This document shows, in pieces, positions 25,131 through 34,419 of a stretch of 64,000 nucleotides of DNA. The notes under the pieces were generated by a model. It was not told where the DNA came from. It saw only the letters and a program-made list of their open reading frames with translations, and made no database searches. How positions within the stretch are numbered: position 1 is the stretch's first letter; each line of letters opens with the position of its first letter. Source of the DNA: Bdellovibrio sp. UBA4095 (GTDB lineage Bacteria; Bdellovibrionota; Bdellovibrionia; Bdellovibrionales; Bdellovibrionaceae); the NCBI GenBank assembly GCA_002381805.1, contig DFXZ01000004.1:372001-436000 (forward strand), read 5' to 3'. The position numbers and the translations under genes were made by a program.

Positions 25131-25593
25131 ACACGCAGCAAGAAAGCACCAGCAGAGAGAAACCTGTGATTAGCAAGGCTGCTCGCAGATACATGAACTC
25201 CAACCACTCCTGCCTAACCTGAGCCCAATTTGTTGGGGGACTGAAGACCTCCCAACTTTGAATCATGCGATGCAAAGGAAGGTTCCCCCGAAGCATCATT
25301 AACATCTCGTCGAAAATGCAGATCAGCGTAAACAGCACAAGAAAGAACTCGATACTGCGCCATTGATTTCGAAGCACAAAAAGATTCGCACTGACGATTC
25401 CTAGAAGGCAGGTATAAAGGACCGGAGTCCAGCGCACGAAGTTCTCATGGATGGAATGATGGAGCTCAATATACGCTGGAGCAGAAAGAGACCTGATCGC
25501 TGGTCCGACTCCCAAAATAAACGCAAGAGAATTTCCCGCCATCAGTCCCACTAGGAACAAGCTGGAATAACGCACAAAAATTGAATAGTTCAT
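25087..25593 (-). CDS. Four-helix membrane protein, DUF1772-like
   Basis: A 168-residue protein with four hydrophobic segments (about 8-28, 55-73, 79-98, 134-154). The late W-A-Q-V-R-Q-E-W-L-E-F-M-Y-L-R pattern resembles the DUF1772/anthrone-oxygenase-like family. Function in bacteria unknown. It overlaps the convergent radical SAM gene by 44 bases. Confidence 0.65.
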   Translation of the reverse strand: MNYSIFVRYSSLFLVGLMAGNSLAFILGVGPAIRSLSAPAYIELHHSIHENFVRWTPVLYTCLLGIVSANLFVLRNQWRSIEFFLVLFTLICIFDEMLMMLRGNLPLHRMIQSWEVFSPPTNWAQVRQEWLEFMYLRAALLITGFSLLVLSCCVSKRFRTSQDVAVVF

Positions 25594-25645
25594 GCTGCGC
25601 TATATATAGGCCGAAGTTTAGGTGGACAAGTTTCAAGTTTGTCAT

Positions 25646-26425
25646 TCACGAGACTCGGGACTTTTTTGCGTATCCTGCATAGGTGATCAGTAGGCTTTTG
25701 GTAAACTTAAACTTAAACTCCTTCGGAACGACTCCAGTGAAAATCATCTTCCAAAAGGCTTTTTGAGCAATCACCGGTCGCATTCCCCTGAGGTCTGGAA
25801 CCTCAGAAAGACCACAATCTCTTAGAATGCGCTTCAGGTCCTTGGGGGAAATAAACAGAGAATACACATGGAGGTGGTCAGGCGTGTTGCGAACGAAGAA
25901 CTTCATGCCTTCTATTACAAATGCCCAAGCTATGGGATTCTTACTAAAGGTGTGAAAGAAAAACAAACCTCCCGGCTGTAGCACTCTGCTTGCTTCAGCT
26001 ATAACCTGCGCGGGATCCGATACATGCTCCAAAAGATCGGTGGCAATCACAACATCGAAACTTCGATCTTTAAAAGGCAGCTTATATACATCTCCTTCTA
26101 TGTACTCGACTGATTGGGTAAGATCTCTCTCCCTGGCAACCTTAAGACTGGACGAGGATATGTCGATGCCCGTGACAGCGTAGCCTGCTTTGGCTATCTG
26201 ATTCGTGAGCAGACCGGCACCGCAACCTAAATCTAAGACGCGCCCATGGTAACCGATATTCTTTTTTATCTCTTGTTTGATCCATGGAACCAAAAGCTCA
26301 TGCTGACTTCTTAAAAGGGCAACAGGATCGTCCTGAGCATCATACCAACGGTCCACCAGATCATCGTAAAGGCGGTTATTCACGATCGTACGGTCTTGTT
26401 CGGCCTTTGAAAGTTCAGGATCCAT
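25646..26425 (-). CDS. UbiG-like SAM-dependent methyltransferase
   Basis: A 259-residue class I methyltransferase. Motif I is V-L-D-L-G-C-G-A-G-L-L-T, motif II T-G-I-D-I-S, and D-L-L-E-H-V-S-D-P is the UbiG-type motif. The N-terminal N-N-R-L-Y-D-D-L and C-terminal R-G-M-R-P-V also resemble the O-methyltransferase of ubiquinone synthesis. No other quinone genes are nearby, so a different small-molecule or lipid substrate is possible. GGAGGAACC lies just before the ATG. Confidence 0.8.
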   Translation of the reverse strand: MDPELSKAEQDRTIVNNRLYDDLVDRWYDAQDDPVALLRSQHELLVPWIKQEIKKNIGYHGRVLDLGCGAGLLTNQIAKAGYAVTGIDISSSSLKVARERDLTQSVEYIEGDVYKLPFKDRSFDVVIATDLLEHVSDPAQVIAEASRVLQPGGLFFFHTFSKNPIAWAFVIEGMKFFVRNTPDHLHVYSLFISPKDLKRILRDCGLSEVPDLRGMRPVIAQKAFWKMIFTGVVPKEFKFKFTKSLLITYAGYAKKSRVS

Positions 26426-26555
26426 GGTTCCTCCAGGCTTTCAAAATATCAGACCCAAGAACTTTTTGTTAATTGCGCGAAGCCTAGTGGTAAAAATCAA
26501 GGGTGACCAGAAAAGACATTTCATTATACAGAATAACTCGGGTAAACTGGATTCC

Positions 26556-26927
26556 ATGGACTACCTGGAGCTAAGTTGTCGCTGGATTTTTGGTTTACAA
26601 ATGGTCTTTTGGGGCCTCAATGGAATATTCCATTGGGTCACCATTCCCCCAGCTTCGCCCAAATTTCAAACATTTGTGGATTCCTGTGTGGACGTAGCTT
26701 TCATCATGCCCATCGTAAAAACGATAGAAATCCTTTTCGGTTTCTTTCTGGTTCTTAACTTTGTGGTCCCACTTAGCTTGGCAGTGTTTGCTCCGATCAT
26801 GTTTGTGATCGCTGGTCTTCACATCCTGCACAATCCGAAACCTTGGGCCGTACTTATTACGATCCTTCTTCCTTATCTTGTGTTAGTTTTCGCTCATCGT
26901 GATACTCTGTTACGCCTTGTGCACTAA
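26556..26927 (+). CDS. DoxX-like small membrane protein
   Basis: A 123-residue protein with four predicted membrane helices (about 8-24, 43-64, 66-84, 94-114), like DoxX/DUF417-type proteins. The start at 26556 is set where the hydrophobic protein begins; no strong ribosome binding site. Probably cotranscribed with the GreA-like gene 15 bases downstream. Function unknown. Confidence 0.65.
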   Translation: MDYLELSCRWIFGLQMVFWGLNGIFHWVTIPPASPKFQTFVDSCVDVAFIMPIVKTIEILFGFFLVLNFVVPLSLAVFAPIMFVIAGLHILHNPKPWAVLITILLPYLVLVFAHRDTLLRLVH

Positions 26928-26942
26928 AAAGGATCTTTAACT

Positions 26943-27422
26943 ATGGATAAGAAAAAATTCGTCTTGTTTGTGCAGAAGCAACTCGAAGCAGATTATGATG
27001 TTCTCAAGAAGGCCGCTCTTGCGACTTATGAGGCTGCCACCCACGAGGAAAGCAAGGCAGAAAACGAATATGATACGAGAGGCCTTGAAGCTTCCTATCT
27101 GGCCGGTGCTCAAGCCAAAAGACTCGCTGAGCTTGAGGAGCTTTTCACACTCTTTAAATTTATTCAGCTAAAAGACTTCGGGAAAACCGATCCCATTGCA
27201 TCGACAGCCTTAGTCGAAATCTCTCTGAAGGGAAAACGCAGCTTTGTGTTTCTAAGCCCAAAAGGGGGAGGTATTAATGTCAATTTTGAAGGACAGGCAA
27301 TCCAGATAATCACACCGAATAGCCCCCTGGGAGAAGCTTTGCTGGATCTTCATGCTGGCGACACAGCAGTTGTCGAAAGTGGTGAGCGGGAGATCGAGTA
27401 TCAAATTCTATCTGTTCAATAA
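26943..27422 (+). CDS. GreA/GreB-like transcription factor homologue
   Basis: A 159-residue protein. The first 80 residues form a helical or coiled-coil region (with E-N-E-Y-D-T-R-G-L-E-A-S-Y-L). The C-terminus resembles the GreA/GreB FKBP-like domain that binds the RNA polymerase secondary channel, ending S-P-L-G-E-A-L-L-D-L-H-A-G-D-T-A-V-V. The usual acidic coiled-coil tip of GreA is not evident, so cleavage-stimulating activity is uncertain. A weak terminator follows. Confidence 0.7.
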   Translation: MDKKKFVLFVQKQLEADYDVLKKAALATYEAATHEESKAENEYDTRGLEASYLAGAQAKRLAELEELFTLFKFIQLKDFGKTDPIASTALVEISLKGKRSFVFLSPKGGGINVNFEGQAIQIITPNSPLGEALLDLHAGDTAVVESGEREIEYQILSVQ

Positions 27423-27448
27423 AAAAGCGGCCTTTGCAGCCGCCTTTT
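27422..27448 (+). terminator. Terminator after the GreA-like gene
   Basis: GCGGC (27427-27431) / GCCGC (27439-27443) with flanking A and T tracts that can extend the stem past one mismatch. The T-run is short. Confidence 0.5.
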
Positions 27449-27480
27449 GAAAGCAGAGAGATTTTTACGACAACTATCTG

Positions 27481-27879
27481 CTATCTGCGACAATCAACCA
27501 AAAAAATGTCATGCGCTTTAATCAATTGTTCGAAAGCCTGGTAATGACTGACCTTCCCTTTTCCAGTTTCAAAATTAAGCTCCAATGTTTTGCTTTCAAC
27601 AGTAAAGCCTAGTCTTTTGCGTTTTTCCTGGACGAACAAAGTTTTTCCATCGTTAACTTTAACTGTGCCTGCATTCATTCGCAAATTCACGCCACGAGTA
27701 TTCTTATACCATCCCTTGACCTCTATCACTCCGTTATCAATCGCTGTAATAGTATAGGGCTCAGACATTGACATACTTTTAAGTACAGAACCGCGACACT
27801 CTGCGATCAATTGGCTCTCTGCAGATGCCATACTCGTCGCCAAAACTACTGACGCGGTCAGAAGGGATATTTTAATCAT
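27481..27879 (-). CDS. Small secreted protein of unknown function
   Basis: A 132-residue protein with a signal peptide cleaved near A-S-A and a beta-rich mature part with two cysteines, one near each end of the mature chain (possible disulfide). No family recognised. It lies 11 bases after another small secreted protein in the same direction, so the two form a likely pair. Confidence 0.65.
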   Translation of the reverse strand: MIKISLLTASVVLATSMASAESQLIAECRGSVLKSMSMSEPYTITAIDNGVIEVKGWYKNTRGVNLRMNAGTVKVNDGKTLFVQEKRKRLGFTVESKTLELNFETGKGKVSHYQAFEQLIKAHDIFLVDCRR

Positions 27880-27890
27880 TTGAATCCTCG

Positions 27891-28256
27891 CTATTCTTGA
27901 ATATTGCAGTTAACAATTAAAGTTGAACCATCGATACTTGAGTTCATCAAAACAGAGTCTTGGCCCATGAAATATTTTGTATAGGAACTAGATCTCGCAT
28001 CAGAACCTTGGCTAATTCCCAAGCCCTGAATTTTTCCTTCTTGAACAAGCACATTGTAGGTGTAAGTAAGACTGCGATCTCTCGTCATCACCTGACGAAC
28101 CAGGTGAGCGCTTCCATCTTCAAGATCCTTTGTGATGACATCTTTCGCGGCAATTTGTTCTGACTCACCCAACAGGAGTTGCGCCTTGCAATTGATTGAA
28201 TCTGCAAGGACTGTCGAAGAAGACAAAAGAACCAAAATACTCATAAATACTTTCAT
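27891..28256 (-). CDS. Small secreted protein of unknown function
   Basis: A 121-residue protein with a signal peptide ending V-L-A and two cysteines at the ends of the mature chain (N-C-K and N-C-N), a layout shared with the next gene although the sequences differ. Possibly a small beta-barrel or sandwich. First gene of the pair; 127 bp with no gene separate it from the JmjC-type gene. Confidence 0.65.
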   Translation of the reverse strand: MKVFMSILVLLSSSTVLADSINCKAQLLLGESEQIAAKDVITKDLEDGSAHLVRQVMTRDRSLTYTYNVLVQEGKIQGLGISQGSDARSSSYTKYFMGQDSVLMNSSIDGSTLIVNCNIQE

Positions 28257-28383
28257 AAAAACTCCTAGCTAAGGTCGATGGTTTGGTCTGCACAACTTAT
28301 GCCGATGCATTGGGCTCCATATGAGATATAAGCTGTCTAACGAGAAGACAATGAGCCAGAATTATGAATCTTTTTCAAGCTCT

Positions 28384-29199
28384 TTAATCGACCTTATGAG
28401 TCTCCATTGCCACAGATAAGGCCGAAATCAACTCTCGAAGGTGATCTTGATAGGTGTCTGTAGCAGAGGCACGAAGCGGTAGGCGTCGACGCCACAACGG
28501 ATTTTCAGTCAATTTCGGCAGGAGGGCCTGAAGCATTCCAACTCCCGTTGTAGACATAATTCCCACTGAGAGATGAAACGACGGAGTGATTGCACGGGCC
28601 TTATGCCAATACCCTGCCGGAATATAGAGCCAGTCTCCAGGTTTAAGCCAACAACGAATTTCAGGACTGGGACGTTCTGCCGCAAAAAACTTATGCTGGG
28701 GAGTACTTGAAGGAACCGGCCAGGGAAAAGTTGTATTAGCGCGTAAACGAAATTCTTTTTCGCCGACACTCTGAATAACGAAAACTTCTTCTGCATCGAA
28801 ATGCCAGTCGAAACCTTCCTGCTGGGCGGGAGTACCATAGAGTTGGATATCAACAGGATCGTGGAAGACTTTATAAAAATCATCCGCTATTGATTTAAGT
28901 TGAGGATGAGATCGTTCAGCATGTCGAACTAAAATGGTTCGACCCTGCGCAAATCCTTCATACATTTGCGTCTTGGTAAGTTTACCGCTCGAGAGCCGCG
29001 GATCTTCCGGCAATTTACCTCGATATGGAAGCCAACAATCATCATGCTCTGCTTTAAGTATGTCCTCCAGGATTTGCCAAGAAATCAGGTCTTTAAAACG
29101 GGAGGCTTTAAAGGGCGCCGCGTATGGCATCCTAAACAGATATTCAGCGCTGAACTCCTGCAAAGAAAGAGGCGACAACATTTCTTCGAGAATACTCAC
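28384..29199 (-). CDS. JmjC/cupin-4-type Fe(II)/2-oxoglutarate oxygenase
   Basis: A 271-residue protein with the metal-binding H-x-D in W-H-F-D and the distal His in I-P-A-G-Y-W-H-K-A. These features fit cupin-4/JmjC oxygenases such as the ribosomal-protein hydroxylases, which use 2-oxoglutarate and oxygen. Protein hydroxylation is plausible but the target is unknown. Starts at GTG (29197-29199); an ATG 18 bases in is an alternative. Confidence 0.78.
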   Translation of the reverse strand: MSILEEMLSPLSLQEFSAEYLFRMPYAAPFKASRFKDLISWQILEDILKAEHDDCWLPYRGKLPEDPRLSSGKLTKTQMYEGFAQGRTILVRHAERSHPQLKSIADDFYKVFHDPVDIQLYGTPAQQEGFDWHFDAEEVFVIQSVGEKEFRLRANTTFPWPVPSSTPQHKFFAAERPSPEIRCWLKPGDWLYIPAGYWHKARAITPSFHLSVGIMSTTGVGMLQALLPKLTENPLWRRRLPLRASATDTYQDHLRELISALSVAMETHKVD

Positions 29200-29371
29200 G
29201 GGACATCCATTCTAAAGTGGGTAAATGAATTTGGTTTATCTAGAGCATTGCCAACACTCAAATTACAAGGCTGAAAGGAACATTTTGTATTCCTCCAAGG
29301 GCCGAGAATGCCGCTTTGGGGACATCACCGCTCATTGCTAAGGTAAATATTTACCTCCACTTGGGACGAAT

Positions 29372-30124
29372 ATGCACAGTGCTTTACGAACGCTCAACAC
29401 CATAGGGATACGCAAGTGGATCATGATCATACTTGCGCTTATCACTCTCTATGCCGCCTGGAAAAATCTGCCCCTTATGAAATGGACTCAGGAAGTTTCG
29501 CAGTTCGTTTTGGCCCAAGGTAAAGATGGCATTTTGATTTTTATTTCTGTTTATGTGATCGCCACGATCCTATTAATTCCTTGCGCCCTCTTCACTTTCG
29601 CTGCCGGCATGATCTATGGAATTTGGGGTCTTCCACTTGTGCTATTCTCTACAGCCCTCGGAGCCAGTTTTTCATTTCTTATTGCGCGCTTCCTGATTAA
29701 GGAAAAAGTCATGCATTTCATGGAACGTCGGCCCAGCACAAAGGCCCTTAGCCAGGCGATCTCGCACGAAGGCTGGAAATTTATGATTTTACTTAGGATC
29801 AGTCCGATCATTCCTTTCAATCTGAACAACTATTTACTCGGAACGATGCCCGTCAAATTCACTACTTATATTTGGGTCACGGTTATCGGCTCGATTCCGG
29901 GGACAGGAGTTTATCTTTATCTCGGCACTATCGGTAAAGACATCGGCGAGCAGAGGTATTTGCAATGGATTATCCTCGGGTTAGGAGTCATAGCAACCTA
30001 TGCACTTACGCGGATGTCTTTTCTAAAAACACGAGCCATATTACTGAGGCAAAAGACTCATCCAACGCCCACCTCCAAGTCCAGTGTGGTTTTACAGTCA
30101 GGTAGATCTAGGGATTTATCTTAG
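29372..30124 (+). CDS. TVP38/TMEM64-family (SNARE-associated/DedA-like) membrane protein
   Basis: A 250-residue inner-membrane protein with about five or six hydrophobic helices. The core is typical: P-C-A-L-F-T-F-A-A-G-M-I-Y-G, then A-S-F-S-F-L-I-A-R-F, then L-R-I-S-P-I-I-P-F-N-L-N-N-Y-L-L-G and I-G-S-I-P-G-T. Members of this superfamily act as lipid scramblases or transporters in some organisms. A metallophosphoesterase gene follows 19 bases downstream, so they probably form an operon. Confidence 0.85.
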   Translation: MHSALRTLNTIGIRKWIMIILALITLYAAWKNLPLMKWTQEVSQFVLAQGKDGILIFISVYVIATILLIPCALFTFAAGMIYGIWGLPLVLFSTALGASFSFLIARFLIKEKVMHFMERRPSTKALSQAISHEGWKFMILLRISPIIPFNLNNYLLGTMPVKFTTYIWVTVIGSIPGTGVYLYLGTIGKDIGEQRYLQWIILGLGVIATYALTRMSFLKTRAILLRQKTHPTPTSKSSVVLQSGRSRDLS

Positions 30125-30143
30125 TTTCAGCTAAAATTATGGT

Positions 30144-31268
30144 ATGAGAAAATACTATTACTTTCTGATGTTTCTTGCCGGGCTGTTCATTTACCTTGGA
30201 CTGCGCCTATCGCCTGGAATAGGCTTGCCCATTTGGTTGGCGCTCGCATTCGTATTCTTGGGATTTCTTTCGTATCCGCTGAACTGGCTAAGAAGAAGCT
30301 CGCTCCCACGCTTGGCCACCCTATGGCGCTGGAAAACCTACATGGACATGGGAATGCTCAGCTTTTTAACGTCGGCAGTTGTTCTGCGAGACATCCTCTT
30401 TCTTCCCGTGCTTTTTTTTAAGCCCGAGCTTAAGGAAACTCTCTTTGGCGCAACAAGCTCTCTTATCACGTTTTCGCTCGCGCTTGCCGCTCTGTCCTTC
30501 GGCGTGTGGTCCGCTTTGTCAGGACCAAATATAAAAACAGTGAAAATTCCGATTCGCAATCTTCCTGATAAACTAAAAGGCTATCGAATTGCTCAGATCA
30601 GCGACCTCCACGTCGGCCCCTCGGTAGGCCCTCGGTACGTTAAAAAGGTGGTGTCGAAGGTCAATGCGCTGACTCCTCACCTGACTGTTCTTACTGGCGA
30701 CATCGTCGATGGCGATGCCGATCATCACCTCCCAACGGCAACTCATCTTTCCAAATTAGAACCAGCTGGAAATGTTGTGTTCGTCACTGGAAATCACGAG
30801 TACTATTGGGACGGTCCGCGCTGGATAAACGAATTCAAATCCCTGGGAATGGAAGTTCTATTAAATTCCCGAAAAATCATTCAGCATGGCGAACACGAAA
30901 TCTTAGTCGCCGGAGTCATGGATCCTGCGTCAGTGATTGCTAATCCAGCTAACAAACCGGATCTGGCCCAAGCTATGGGCAGCGAAACGAACTCTGCTGT
31001 GAAGATTCTGCTGGCCCATCAGCCAAAAATAGCCACGCATGCGGCAAAGCATGGATTTCACTTACAGCTTTCGGGGCATACTCATGGGGGACAGATTTTT
31101 CCACTGACCTTGCTGATACACACTGTGGAAAAATTCGTAAAAGGTCTTAAGCGGCATGACGATATGTGGGTCTATGTCAATCAAGGAACTGCCTACTGGG
31201 GCCCCCCGATTCGTTTTGGCTCCGTCACAGAAATCACACTACTAGAACTGACAACAGGAGCCAGCTAA
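30144..31268 (+). CDS. Membrane-anchored metallophosphoesterase (YkuE/YaeI type)
   Basis: A 374-residue protein with about four N-terminal membrane helices followed by a calcineurin-like phosphoesterase domain. Metal-site motifs are I-S-D-L-H-V-G, L-T-G-D-I-V-D-G, V-T-G-N-H-E-Y-Y and the C-terminal L-S-G-H-T-H-G-G-Q-I. Relatives act on lipid or nucleotide phosphates. Follows the TVP38 gene closely; a role in envelope lipids would fit both neighbours and the PLD gene downstream but is an inference. Confidence 0.87.
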   Translation: MRKYYYFLMFLAGLFIYLGLRLSPGIGLPIWLALAFVFLGFLSYPLNWLRRSSLPRLATLWRWKTYMDMGMLSFLTSAVVLRDILFLPVLFFKPELKETLFGATSSLITFSLALAALSFGVWSALSGPNIKTVKIPIRNLPDKLKGYRIAQISDLHVGPSVGPRYVKKVVSKVNALTPHLTVLTGDIVDGDADHHLPTATHLSKLEPAGNVVFVTGNHEYYWDGPRWINEFKSLGMEVLLNSRKIIQHGEHEILVAGVMDPASVIANPANKPDLAQAMGSETNSAVKILLAHQPKIATHAAKHGFHLQLSGHTHGGQIFPLTLLIHTVEKFVKGLKRHDDMWVYVNQGTAYWGPPIRFGSVTEITLLELTTGAS

Positions 31269-31331
31269 GACTTTCAACAATTAGGATCACACGAACTTGC
31301 TCCTTGAAAAACTCGAGACGAGAATCACCGA

Positions 31332-32729
31332 GTGACATATTCAGACAGCGAGCCCATTCAAAGCAAAAATCTAGAGACCGAGTCTGTTGGTTGGGCAGCC
31401 ATAGTTTCTAATGGTGACATGGCAGCGGCGAACTTTCGCCTGATTGAAGCCGCAAAAAAAGAGGTGATCTCCATCGAGTTCCTAATGCGAGATGACGAGT
31501 TCGGTTTGATGAAGCTTGCACTGCTGCGCAAAAAAGCCAGAGAAGGAATTCCAGTGCTCATGCATGTGGATGCATTTCATCTTTTGGTGCGCCCCGCGAT
31601 CATTAAGCACCTTATGGACGAGAGAATCAATATCACTATCTTTAATGAGCTCAGTTTACGCAGACTATTGAAAATCTCCTTCCGCAATCATTCCAAGGCA
31701 CTCATCATCGATGGACACTTACTAAAAATGGGTGATTCAAACACGGGCAATGAGTATGTCCACTGGGGCGACGGCCACCATATGAAAAGCATCGACGTGG
31801 TCATTGAAAATGAAATTACCGATAAGGCCCGCAGCTTTGCACTCGATCTTGTCAGCAACGTGCTCTCCAAGGTTCCCGAAATTGAAATCGCCTCGAACAC
31901 TGCTGTCGCTCTGCAAAGAGAACAAATCCGCAGGCTCGGGTCAGCGACCCAATTGGTCTTTAAGGCCCTGCAGATTCAAATGGATTCTCCCAGTCACGTG
32001 ACCAGACCCCAAAAAATGCTAATAACTGACCAGGAACTTAAGCAAGCCCAAGAAATACTCGATCAGGCAGAGCGCGACTATAAAGCAAAGTTTAAATCAA
32101 AGCATAAAGACATCGCGGCTGATTGGAAAAGACGACCTTTGACTGCCGGCAGCCTTAAGTTTCACTGTGATCCAATTACGGAAAAGGGTGTCTGCCAAGG
32201 CGTGGATGCAGCTGTGCAAAGATTTATTTGTGCTGCCAAAGAAGAACTGACCATAGTAACACCCTATCTCATCGTTACCCAAGAGATGCGCCAAGCAATT
32301 CGTTATGCGCTGGCGAATGGGGCGCAGGTCAGGTTTTATACGAACTCGCTTAAAAGCACTGACAATCTGACCACTCAGCTTGCCTATGAATTTCGCCTTC
32401 AGGAACTTGCCAAACTGGGTCGTCTGGAGATCTACGAATATGCCGGGCCCGATACAATTCATGCAAAGTTTATCGTGCGCGATCACTCTGACTGTATGAT
32501 TATGACTTATAATCTGGACTGGAGATCCGAAGTTATGAATCTTGAAACGGCCGTGGAGTTTTCAAATCGCGAGGTGACCAACGATCTCTTGGACTGGCTA
32601 GACCAACATATCTCGAGATTCTACTCTGTGGTTCGAGCTGGAAAGATCAAAAAGCAGCTCGTAAATTTCACGAGCCCCAGCCAAAGAGTTCGAAAATTCC
32701 TAATTCAGGCAATAGAGCGGCACCTTTAA
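31332..32729 (+). CDS. Cytosolic phospholipase D-family protein
   Basis: A 465-residue protein with two H-x-K-x4-D motifs: H-S-K-A-L-I-I-D followed by M-G-D-S-N-T-G-N, and H-A-K-F-I-V-R-D followed by Y-N-L-D-W-R-S. The architecture is of the cardiolipin-synthase/PLD type, but there is no signal peptide or membrane helix. It may make or remodel phospholipids or act on another phosphodiester. GTG start; upstream ribosome binding site weak. Unlike the other PLD in the window (9990-12041) it is not exported. Confidence 0.82.
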   Translation: MTYSDSEPIQSKNLETESVGWAAIVSNGDMAAANFRLIEAAKKEVISIEFLMRDDEFGLMKLALLRKKAREGIPVLMHVDAFHLLVRPAIIKHLMDERINITIFNELSLRRLLKISFRNHSKALIIDGHLLKMGDSNTGNEYVHWGDGHHMKSIDVVIENEITDKARSFALDLVSNVLSKVPEIEIASNTAVALQREQIRRLGSATQLVFKALQIQMDSPSHVTRPQKMLITDQELKQAQEILDQAERDYKAKFKSKHKDIAADWKRRPLTAGSLKFHCDPITEKGVCQGVDAAVQRFICAAKEELTIVTPYLIVTQEMRQAIRYALANGAQVRFYTNSLKSTDNLTTQLAYEFRLQELAKLGRLEIYEYAGPDTIHAKFIVRDHSDCMIMTYNLDWRSEVMNLETAVEFSNREVTNDLLDWLDQHISRFYSVVRAGKIKKQLVNFTSPSQRVRKFLIQAIERHL

Positions 32730-32805
32730 ACGAATCCGCCGGAATAATTTGCCCAAGCTCAGGATCAAATTGCTATTTTAGGGCCTTCCGCGTATGTAAA
32801 GGCCC

Positions 32806-34398
32806 ATGATCAGTACTACAAATGTCAGCCTTCGTTTTGGCGGCAAAAAGCTTTTTGAAGACGTTAATGTTAAATTTACCCCTGGAAACTGCTACGGACT
32901 TATCGGCGCAAATGGCGCTGGCAAATCGACTTTCCTAAAAATTCTCTCTAAGGAAATCGAACCCAATACTGGCGAAGTTCACATCGCACCAGATTTAAGA
33001 CTTTCTGTCCTTAAACAAGATCACTACGCTTACGACGATCATCCGGTTTTAAAAACTGTACTGATGGGAAATCAAAAACTCTATTCCATTATGGAAGAAA
33101 AGGATTTGATTTATGCTAAGGCTGATTTTTCAGAAGCAGATGGCGTCAGGGCATCTGAACTAGAGATGCTCTTTGCCGAACTCAACGGCTGGGAAGCAGA
33201 ATCTGAAGCCGGCGTTATGTTAGCTGGTCTCGGCATTTCCGAAGACTATCACCACAAACTTATGAAAGAGCTTAACGGTGGCGAGAAAGTTAAAGTTCTA
33301 TTAGCTCAGGCTCTCTTTGGGCAACCAGATATTCTCCTACTTGATGAACCCACGAATCACCTCGATATTTACGCCATTCAATGGTTGGAAGATTTTTTGC
33401 TAAACTTCCAAAACACAGTCATCGTAATTTCCCATGATCGTCACTTTCTTAATAAGGTGTGCAGTCATACGGCCGATATTGATTTTGGCAAAGTCACGAC
33501 TTACTCTGGGAACTATGACTTTTGGAGACAGGCCAGCGAGCTGAACCAAAGGTTGCTTTCTGATCAGAATAAAAAAAGTGCGGATAAAGCTGAAGAGCTC
33601 AAGAGCTTTATTGCCAGATTTAGCGCTAACGCCTCTAAATCCCGACAGGCATCTTCCAGACAAAAACAACTGGAAAAGCTCGATTTTACGGAAATGCCCG
33701 TTTCCTCGCGCAAACAGCCCTACATAGGTTTCGATTCAAAACGAGAAGTCGGAAATGACATTATCGTCGTCGACAAGATTTCCAAAAGCATCGAGGGCGA
33801 ACCCATTCTTAAAGATGTCAGCTTTTCTTTAAAAAAAGGCGACAAAGTCGTTTTGTTGGGCCGAAATGACCTGGCAAAAACAGTTTTGCTCGATATCATT
33901 GCGGGCGAACTGACTCCAGACTCAGGGAGCTACACCTGGGGCATCACAACTACTAGAAACTATTTCCCCACTGACAACTCCAAGTACTTTAATGGCAACG
34001 AAGAAACTTTGGTAGATTGGCTTCGTCAGTACTCCGAAGACAAAGATGAAACATTCTTGCGCGGTTTTTTAGGGAAAATGCTCTTTAGCGGAACCGATGC
34101 TCTTAAGAAACCGTCGGTTCTTTCCGGTGGCGAAAAAGTGCGTTGTATGTTTTCAAAGATGATGCTTTCCGGAGCTAACGTATTGCTTTTAGATGGTCCA
34201 ACAAATCACCTGGATCTTGAGAGCATCACTGCAGTCAATGAAGGACTGAAAAAATTCAAAGGCGTTGTGATCTTTACGTCGCACGACCATGAACTGATCC
34301 AGACTGTCGCCAACCGCGTGATCGAAATTGATGGCGGTGTCGTCTATGATAATCACATCACTTATGAAGAATATCTCGAGGTCAGAAAACCCAAGTAG
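32806..34398 (+). CDS. ABC-F ATPase (YbiT-like) with a degenerate second ATPase site
   Basis: A 530-residue soluble protein with two ABC domains and no membrane part, as in ABC-F translation factors acting at the ribosomal E site. The first domain is intact: G-A-N-G-A-G-K-S, signature L-N-G-G-E-K-V, and L-L-D-E-P-T-N-H-L-D. In the second, Walker A reads G-R-N-D-L-A-K-T (Gly before Lys replaced by Ala) and Walker B reads L-L-D-G-P-T-N-H-L-D (catalytic Glu replaced by Gly), while the signature L-S-G-G-E-K-V is kept. A linker rich in Lys and Ser follows domain 1. Confidence 0.88.
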   Translation: MISTTNVSLRFGGKKLFEDVNVKFTPGNCYGLIGANGAGKSTFLKILSKEIEPNTGEVHIAPDLRLSVLKQDHYAYDDHPVLKTVLMGNQKLYSIMEEKDLIYAKADFSEADGVRASELEMLFAELNGWEAESEAGVMLAGLGISEDYHHKLMKELNGGEKVKVLLAQALFGQPDILLLDEPTNHLDIYAIQWLEDFLLNFQNTVIVISHDRHFLNKVCSHTADIDFGKVTTYSGNYDFWRQASELNQRLLSDQNKKSADKAEELKSFIARFSANASKSRQASSRQKQLEKLDFTEMPVSSRKQPYIGFDSKREVGNDIIVVDKISKSIEGEPILKDVSFSLKKGDKVVLLGRNDLAKTVLLDIIAGELTPDSGSYTWGITTTRNYFPTDNSKYFNGNEETLVDWLRQYSEDKDETFLRGFLGKMLFSGTDALKKPSVLSGGEKVRCMFSKMMLSGANVLLLDGPTNHLDLESITAVNEGLKKFKGVVIFTSHDHELIQTVANRVIEIDGGVVYDNHITYEEYLEVRKPK

Positions 34399-34419
34399 TT
34401 CGACTGGGGTTTTCTCCAC

